Positions 5,582 through 5,901 of a DNA stretch of 5,901 nt are shown here, in pieces. The DNA is from Planctomycetota bacterium. GTDB taxonomy: Bacteria > Planctomycetota > Planctomycetia > Pirellulales > Lacipirellulaceae. The notes under the pieces were generated by a model. It was not told the DNA's origin. It was given only the letters and a program-made list of their open reading frames with translations, and did no database searches. Position 1 is the stretch's first letter; each line of letters opens with the position of its first letter. Where the stretch lies: contig JAKEGR010000436.1 in NCBI GenBank assembly GCA_022615465.1, positions 1 to 5,901 on the forward strand, read 5' to 3'. A program made the translations under genes and the position numbers.

Positions 5582-5901
5582 ATGGCTAGTTTCAATCGAG
5601 TGATTCTCGTTGGCAATCTGACCCGCGATCCCGAGTTGCGGTACATTCCGAGCGGCACCGCCGTGTCTGAAATCGGCTTGGCGGTGAACGATCGCGTGAA
5701 ACGAGGCGATCAATGGGTTGAGGAGACGACATTCGTCGACGTTACTCTGTGGGCTAGGCTAGCAGAGATTGCCAACGAGTACCTCAGCAAAGGCTCGCCA
5801 GTGCTGATCGAAGGCCGGCTGAAACTTGACCGCTGGGAAAAAGATGGCCAGAAGCACTCAAAATTGCGGGTTATCGGTGAGCGGATGCAGATGCTCGGCG
5901 G
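5582..5901 (+). CDS. ssb: Single-stranded DNA-binding protein, N-terminal part (3' end outside window)
   Basis: This protein coats single-stranded DNA during replication, recombination and repair. The window holds 106 complete codons, covering nearly the whole OB fold. [21 protein letters not shown] is reduced here to its key parts: [17 protein letters not shown] (5-21) is the classic start. [12 protein letters not shown] (26-37), [20 protein letters not shown] (51-70), VLIEGRL (74-80) and MQMLG (102-106) follow in the family order. Aromatic DNA-stacking positions are kept: F51 and W57 align with E. coli W54 and F60, and W85 with W88. The acidic C-terminal tip that recruits partner proteins is not in view. 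The ATG at 5582 is preceded by AAAGGAA at 5566-5572, a good ribosome binding site; the ATG at 5572 is out of frame. A possible LexA operator lies upstream. Confidence 0.96.
   Translation, partial: MASFNRVILVGNLTRDPELRYIPSGTAVSEIGLAVNDRVKRGDQWVEETTFVDVTLWARLAEIANEYLSKGSPVLIEGRLKLDRWEKDGQKHSKLRVIGERMQMLG

Overview
This GC-rich window reads as ordinary bacterial chromosome, and all genes lie on the + strand. It most likely comes from a planctomycete of the Pirellulales type. That placement is inferred from the style of the proteins (a secreted GH36 enzyme of a kind I associate with Planctomycetota and Bacteroidota, a CTC-type L25 with a long acidic tail, weak or absent Shine-Dalgarno sequences) and from the gene order L25-pth-rpsF-ssb. 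It does not rest on a marker gene. I see no mobile element, CRISPR array, tRNA, rRNA or phage gene.

Left part (1-3314): the C-terminal third or so of an inner-membrane RND efflux permease, open at the left edge, is followed after 78 bases by a complete secreted glycoside hydrolase of family GH36 (alpha-galactosidase type). No convincing terminator separates them, but their functions are not obviously linked. Middle (3315-3811): 497 bases with no credible protein gene. This stretch holds a bulged hairpin just after the GH36 stop, two homopolymer runs and a 10-base direct repeat, and presumably the promoter of the genes to its right.

Right part (3812-5901): a compact translation and DNA-maintenance cluster of ribosomal protein L25 (rplY), peptidyl-tRNA hydrolase (pth), ribosomal protein S6 (rpsF) and single-stranded DNA-binding protein (ssb, cut by the right edge). 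L25 and pth are 12 bases apart and probably translated from one message. The pth-rpsF gap holds a long near-perfect hairpin, a candidate terminator, attenuator or S6-binding leader. The rpsF-ssb gap holds GAAC-N4-GTTC, which fits the core of the Gram-positive type LexA (SOS) operator and suggests that ssb may have its own DNA-damage control.

I found no clearly new biological system. The observations most worth checking are the SOS-box-like palindrome before ssb, the rpsF leader hairpin, the divergent catalytic-site motifs of the GH36 enzyme, and the Lys at a usually Asn position in Pth.
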